From assembly GCA_002396885.1 (NCBI GenBank), contig DGXY01000046.1:113496-122065 (forward strand): a stretch of 8,570 bases of DNA, given 5' to 3'. Under the pieces are notes generated by a model. The model did no database searches and had not been told where the DNA came from. It saw only the letters and a program-made list of their open reading frames with translations. A program made the translations under genes and the position numbers. Below, piece after piece: positions 5,367 through 8,570 of this stretch. The number at the start of each line of letters is the position of its first letter. The stretch's first letter is position 1. The stretch is from Akkermansiaceae bacterium UBA5020 (GTDB lineage Bacteria > Verrucomicrobiota > Verrucomicrobiia > Verrucomicrobiales > DEV007).

Positions 5367-7718
5367 ATGCCTCTTCGCCTCTTGGAAGCGACCGCGCTGG
5401 TGCTGCTCGTGCTGGTTTGGGCGGGATTGCGTCTGGCTCCCGCCATCCCCAACGTCGCTCCGGGCGCGGGCGAGACCGTGCTGCTCGGTAACGATCCGTG
5501 GTTTCATCTCCATCAGACGAGGGCGGCGGTGGAGCATTTCCCGCGTATCCTCCGCTGGGATGTTGGCACGCAGTATCCGGAGGGCAGCCGGGTCGCGGCC
5601 TCGGGCCTGTTTCATCTCGGACTCGCCGGCGTGGCCAGGCTCGCGGGGATCGAGGCTGCGGATATGGCTCGCCTTACGCCATTGCTGGCATGGTCGCCGG
5701 TGGTGCTCGGGGCGTTGTCGATTCTTTGTCTCTTCGGGCTTGCCCGGGAGATCGGAGGGAGGCGAATCGCGTGGGTGACGGTGATCCTGCGCGTGGCTTT
5801 CCCGGGCGGTGAACTCGAGCGCACTCTCTTTGGATTCGGTGACCAGCATGCGGCGGAGATTCTTCTCGTGACGGCGGCCCTCTGGGCGTGGGTGCGATGG
5901 GCGAAAGGCGATCACGCTGGCGGCTCTTTCCGCTTCTGGCTCGGCGGCGCGCTCGCGGCAGTGCCGGTGGTGGTTTTCCTTTTCACTTGGTTCGGCGCTC
6001 CGCTCCTCGTGGCGATTCTGATTGCGGGGTTCTGGACGGTGGAGTTTTTGGCGGTTTGTCAGGGCGAAGGGAACGAGGCGATCCGGAAACGGGCGATTTC
6101 TTATTTCGCCGGCATCTTCGTGATCACGGGTGGCGTCGCCTTGTTCTGGCGCGAGGGGATCATGGTGCCGGAGGCCTTGCGTTTCACTCTCGTCGCCTTG
6201 GGCCTTCAAGTGGCGCTGCTCGCAGGCTGGCAATGGCTCGCAACGGGATGGGCCCGTCGCTTTGGCCATTTCGGGAAGGCGGCGATCATGACGGGTGGAG
6301 CCGCGCTGCTCGCGTCGGTGTTTTTGTCCGCGAATCCTCAGGTGGTCTCACTGGCCTTGAAGTTCCTCGGTCCGGCCAATCGCGATATCGCCGAGCACGC
6401 GGCCGATCCCGTTCTTTCATGGTGGTTCGACTATGGCTTGGTTCTGCCCTGGCTCTTTTTTGGAGTCTTTGCGGGACTTGGTAAGGAGAACGCCGTCGCG
6501 TCCCGCGTTGCTTTTGCCGTGATCGCCTTTTGGATGATTCTGGCGACGTTGCGATCGGACTTTTTCTATCTTACCGGTGCGCTCGCCCCCTTGGCTGCGG
6601 CATACGGTGGGTTGCAGTTTTGGGCTCCGCGTGCGGCGCGCCGGGCACGCTGGTTGCCCGTGGCGAGTGTGGTGATTTCTTTGATCCTCGTCTGGCCCGC
6701 CGGCCTCCTCAGGGCGCCCGTGATGACCCGCCACGAGGTGGCGGGAATGGTCGTGGCGACAAAGCCATGGCGCGAGGCGATGCGATGGATTCGTGACGAG
6801 ACCCCCGTCTCACCCATCCAGCCGACACATCTCGCGCAACCGTGGAAGAAACGAGAAGGTTTCGCCTATCCATCAGGAACCGGCGCGGTCTTCACCCACT
6901 GGCAATACGGTAACCTCGTCCCGGTGCTCGCGGATCACGTCGCCGTCTCCGCGCGAAGCCGCAGCCCAGAGTTCATCGACTGGTTTCTCGAGCAGGAGGA
7001 AAACGCTTCGCAGGATCGGCTCGGTGATCCAGAAGGAGTGCGTTATGTCGTCCTCGATGCTGTCTCGGTCTGCGATCTCTTCGCGACCGAAGCCCTCCAG
7101 GCTGGGCTGACGCCGGAGGCGATCCAGATCGCGGATGGCAGCGAATGGGAGGGCTTACCCCTGCGATCCTACGGCGAGCCCTTCCGACGCTCCATCGGTG
7201 CGAATCTCTACCTCGGCGACGGTTCCTCGATGGAGCGCTATCGGCTCGTCTACGAAAGCCGCGAGGAGAGTTTCGTGCGATATCGGCTGCGTCCCGAAGA
7301 GGCGATCGTCTCGCTGCGTTCCGACCTCATGGAAAAGCACGAACCCGCGTCCATGGGGCCGTTCACGAAGTCTGGCGCGACCTGGGAGGAGCCCGGCGGA
7401 TATCTCTGCTACTCGGGACAGATCGTTCCTTCCGTGAAGGTGTTCGAACGGGTCGCCGGAGCGGTGTTGAAAGGCAACTTTTCGCCCGGGGAAATGGTTT
7501 CGCTCGAGTTCTCATTCGTCGTGCCGGCGTCAGGGAGGGCGGTCACCTACCGGCGCGAGACGGCAGCCGGAGCGGAGGGTGGGGTGACCTTCCGGGTGCC
7601 CTATGCGACCGGCGCGGATTCCTCCTATCGTATCACCACCACGAGCCCGGGAGCCCGGGAAAAACGAGTCTCCGTGACCGAATCCCAGGTCGCGACCGGC
7701 GCCGTGCTCCGTTTCTGA
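5367..7718 (+). CDS. STT3/AglB/PglB-family oligosaccharyltransferase
   Basis: A 783-residue integral membrane enzyme predicted to transfer a glycan from a polyprenyl-linked donor to asparagine on exported proteins. About 13 membrane segments fill residues 5-450, followed by a soluble exterior domain (450-783), the STT3 plan. Motifs: first acidic loop GNDPWFHLHQTR (41-52, D43); second DxD-type motif RTLFGFGDQH (152-161, D159 and H161), matching the Asp-x-His of archaeal AglB; TIxE-type loop DIAE (340-343, E343); and the acceptor motif HWQYG (511-515) in place of WWDYG. The C-terminal KVFERVAGAVLKG (691-703) and FRVPYATG (742-749) resemble the beta domain of euryarchaeal AglB. It is slightly longer than PglB (about 710) and shorter than many haloarchaeal AglB proteins. 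ATG 5367 has GGAGAG upstream. WWFDYG at 352-357 lies between membrane segments and is not the WWDYG motif. O-glycan ligases are less likely given these motifs. No glycan-assembly genes are nearby. Confidence 0.9.
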   Translation: MPLRLLEATALVLLVLVWAGLRLAPAIPNVAPGAGETVLLGNDPWFHLHQTRAAVEHFPRILRWDVGTQYPEGSRVAASGLFHLGLAGVARLAGIEAADMARLTPLLAWSPVVLGALSILCLFGLAREIGGRRIAWVTVILRVAFPGGELERTLFGFGDQHAAEILLVTAALWAWVRWAKGDHAGGSFRFWLGGALAAVPVVVFLFTWFGAPLLVAILIAGFWTVEFLAVCQGEGNEAIRKRAISYFAGIFVITGGVALFWREGIMVPEALRFTLVALGLQVALLAGWQWLATGWARRFGHFGKAAIMTGGAALLASVFLSANPQVVSLALKFLGPANRDIAEHAADPVLSWWFDYGLVLPWLFFGVFAGLGKENAVASRVAFAVIAFWMILATLRSDFFYLTGALAPLAAAYGGLQFWAPRAARRARWLPVASVVISLILVWPAGLLRAPVMTRHEVAGMVVATKPWREAMRWIRDETPVSPIQPTHLAQPWKKREGFAYPSGTGAVFTHWQYGNLVPVLADHVAVSARSRSPEFIDWFLEQEENASQDRLGDPEGVRYVVLDAVSVCDLFATEALQAGLTPEAIQIADGSEWEGLPLRSYGEPFRRSIGANLYLGDGSSMERYRLVYESREESFVRYRLRPEEAIVSLRSDLMEKHEPASMGPFTKSGATWEEPGGYLCYSGQIVPSVKVFERVAGAVLKGNFSPGEMVSLEFSFVVPASGRAVTYRRETAAGAEGGVTFRVPYATGADSSYRITTTSPGAREKRVSVTESQVATGAVLRF

Positions 7719-7733
7719 GCCGGAGCGGCCCCG
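7697..7733. terminator. imperfect GC-rich hairpin between convergent genes
   Basis: GCTCCG (7706-7711) pairs with CGGAGC (7721-7726) across a 9-base loop; GCC/GGC and CGG/CCG extend the stem on the outer side with a bulge and one mismatch. It covers the stop codon of the oligosaccharyltransferase gene and ends at the base before the nhaA stop. Lacking a T tract on either strand, it is only a possible bidirectional terminator. Confidence 0.3.
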
Positions 7734-8570
7734 TCAGGATTCGGGAGCCGTTTCGGAGGAGGAACGGGCCAGGGAATCTTTTGCGCCACTAAAATAACGC
7801 AGCACCACGATCCCCGCGATGGCTGAGAGGAATGATCCCGCGAGAATCCCGAGGCGCTCGTCGAAGGCGTCTCCATTACCGCCCGTCGGCTCGAAGGCGA
7901 GTGATCCGATGAAAAGGCTCATCGTGAAGCCGATCCCACAGAGCAGGGCGACTCCGTAGACATGCCGCCAGTTCGCTCCATCGGGCAGGCTCGCGATCCC
8001 AGATTTGACCGAGAGCCAGCTCGCCCCAAAGACCCCGAGCTGTTTGCCGAGGAAAAGGCCGAGGGCGATGCCGAGCGGCACCGGCTCGAAAAGCGAGGCG
8101 AGGGTCAGTCCGGCGAGCGGCACCCCCGCATTGGCAAAGGCGAAGATCGGAAGGATGCCATACGCGACCCAAGGCTGGATTTGATGCTCGAGTTGTTCGA
8201 CGAGCGTTTCGCTGCCTTCCGGCGCGCCCTTCACCGGACGGTAGGGGATGAAGGCCGCTACCGCGACCCCGGCGAGGGTGGCGTGCACGCCCGATTTCAG
8301 CACCGCCACCCAGAGGGCGATGGCGAGGAGGAGGTAGGGCGTTTTCGCGGTGATCCCCATGCGATTGAGGATGAAAAGCCACGAGAGGAAGAGGACCGCG
8401 AGGAGGAGCGAGCCGACCGAAAGCTCCGAGGTATAGAAAACCGCGATGATGATGACCGCGGCGAGGTCGTCGATCACCGCGATGGAAGCGAGGAAAATCT
8501 TCAGCGTCACCGGCACCCGGCTGCCGAGGAGGGCGAGCACCCCGAGGGCGAAGGCGATGTCGGTCGCCGT
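7734..8570 (-). CDS. nhaA: NhaA Na+/H+ antiporter, C-terminal part (cut by window edge)
   Basis: The 278 residues in the window are open to the right edge and match E. coli NhaA from about residue 130 to the end. The first residues, TATDIAFALGVLALLGSRVP, contain the Asp equivalent to E. coli D133. The ion-binding pair follows as IDD at local residues 33-35, with exactly the spacing of D163/D164. LKSGVHATLAG (91-101), PWVAYGILPIFAFANAG (133-149), the conserved lysine in FLGK (K176, equivalent to K300), and CGIGFTMSLFIGSLAF (211-226) complete the signature. It exports Na+ in exchange for protons across the inner membrane and is strongly pH-dependent in known members. The true start lies beyond the window; the in-frame GTG at 8540 is not the start because homology continues upstream of it. 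It is convergent with the oligosaccharyltransferase gene, 15 bases apart. The 50-residue C-terminal tail is poorly conserved. Confidence 0.97.
   Translation of the reverse strand, partial: TATDIAFALGVLALLGSRVPVTLKIFLASIAVIDDLAAVIIIAVFYTSELSVGSLLLAVLFLSWLFILNRMGITAKTPYLLLAIALWVAVLKSGVHATLAGVAVAAFIPYRPVKGAPEGSETLVEQLEHQIQPWVAYGILPIFAFANAGVPLAGLTLASLFEPVPLGIALGLFLGKQLGVFGASWLSVKSGIASLPDGANWRHVYGVALLCGIGFTMSLFIGSLAFEPTGGNGDAFDERLGILAGSFLSAIAGIVVLRYFSGAKDSLARSSSETAPES

Noticed and set aside
5043..6269. A 408-codon minus-strand open frame opposite the transferase gene
   Set aside because: Composition is low-complexity (His, Glu, Arg, Gln rich) and shows no domain, while the plus strand holds the STT3 motifs.
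6420..6437. WWFDYG in the transferase as the acceptor motif
   Set aside because: It lies at residues 352-357 among the membrane segments, just after the TIxE-type loop; the acceptor motif belongs in the exterior domain, where HWQYG fits by context.
8538..8540. GTG as the nhaA start codon
   Set aside because: Strong NhaA similarity, including the D133-equivalent aspartate, continues to the window edge, so the gene begins outside the window.
1..8570. CRISPR arrays, tRNA or rRNA genes, insertion sequences
   Set aside because: No repeat-spacer pattern, RNA-gene signature, transposase motif or terminal inverted repeats were seen by eye; only short 8-base repeats near the left edge.

Overview
The window is high-GC, densely coded bacterial chromosome with no gap over 300 bases lacking a gene. 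Eight protein-coding genes are supported. No rRNA, tRNA, CRISPR array, transposase or integrase was seen. The nature of the small secreted proteins, the high GC and the lack of Shine-Dalgarno sites before several genes suggest a member of the Verrucomicrobiota or a relative. That placement is an inference from family resemblance, not from a marker gene.

Layout. (1) Positions 39-2969, minus strand: a compact run read from right to left, consisting of a DUF429 predicted nuclease, an SRPBCC-fold ligand-binding protein, an FAD-dependent amine-oxidase/phytoene-desaturase-like oxidoreductase, and a small SUKH (SMI1/KNR4) protein. The first three are packed with a 10-base gap and a 4-base ATGA overlap, so they look like one operon. 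The SUKH gene follows after 69 bases. (2) Positions 2970-3085: a divergent promoter region. (3) Positions 3086-4680, plus strand: a small secreted protein of unknown function followed 20 bases later by a Tas-like aldo/keto reductase. (4) Positions 4737-5300, plus strand: a second small secreted protein of unknown function. (5) Positions 5367-7718, plus strand: a 783-residue multi-spanning STT3/AglB/PglB-family oligosaccharyltransferase. (6) Positions 7734-8570, minus strand: the C-terminal two thirds of an NhaA Na+/H+ antiporter that runs off the right edge and converges on the transferase gene.

The most notable content is the oligosaccharyltransferase. It carries the three acidic/metal-site motifs of STT3 enzymes and a C-terminal domain resembling archaeal AglB. 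Its acceptor-binding WWDYG motif reads HWQYG, and it holds an extended bacterial-type glycosylation sequon in its own soluble domain. No glycan-assembly genes lie in the window, so lipid-linked donor synthesis must be encoded elsewhere. A second point is that both secreted-protein genes have a promoter-like element ending 5-6 bases before the ATG, with no Shine-Dalgarno site, which predicts leaderless mRNAs.
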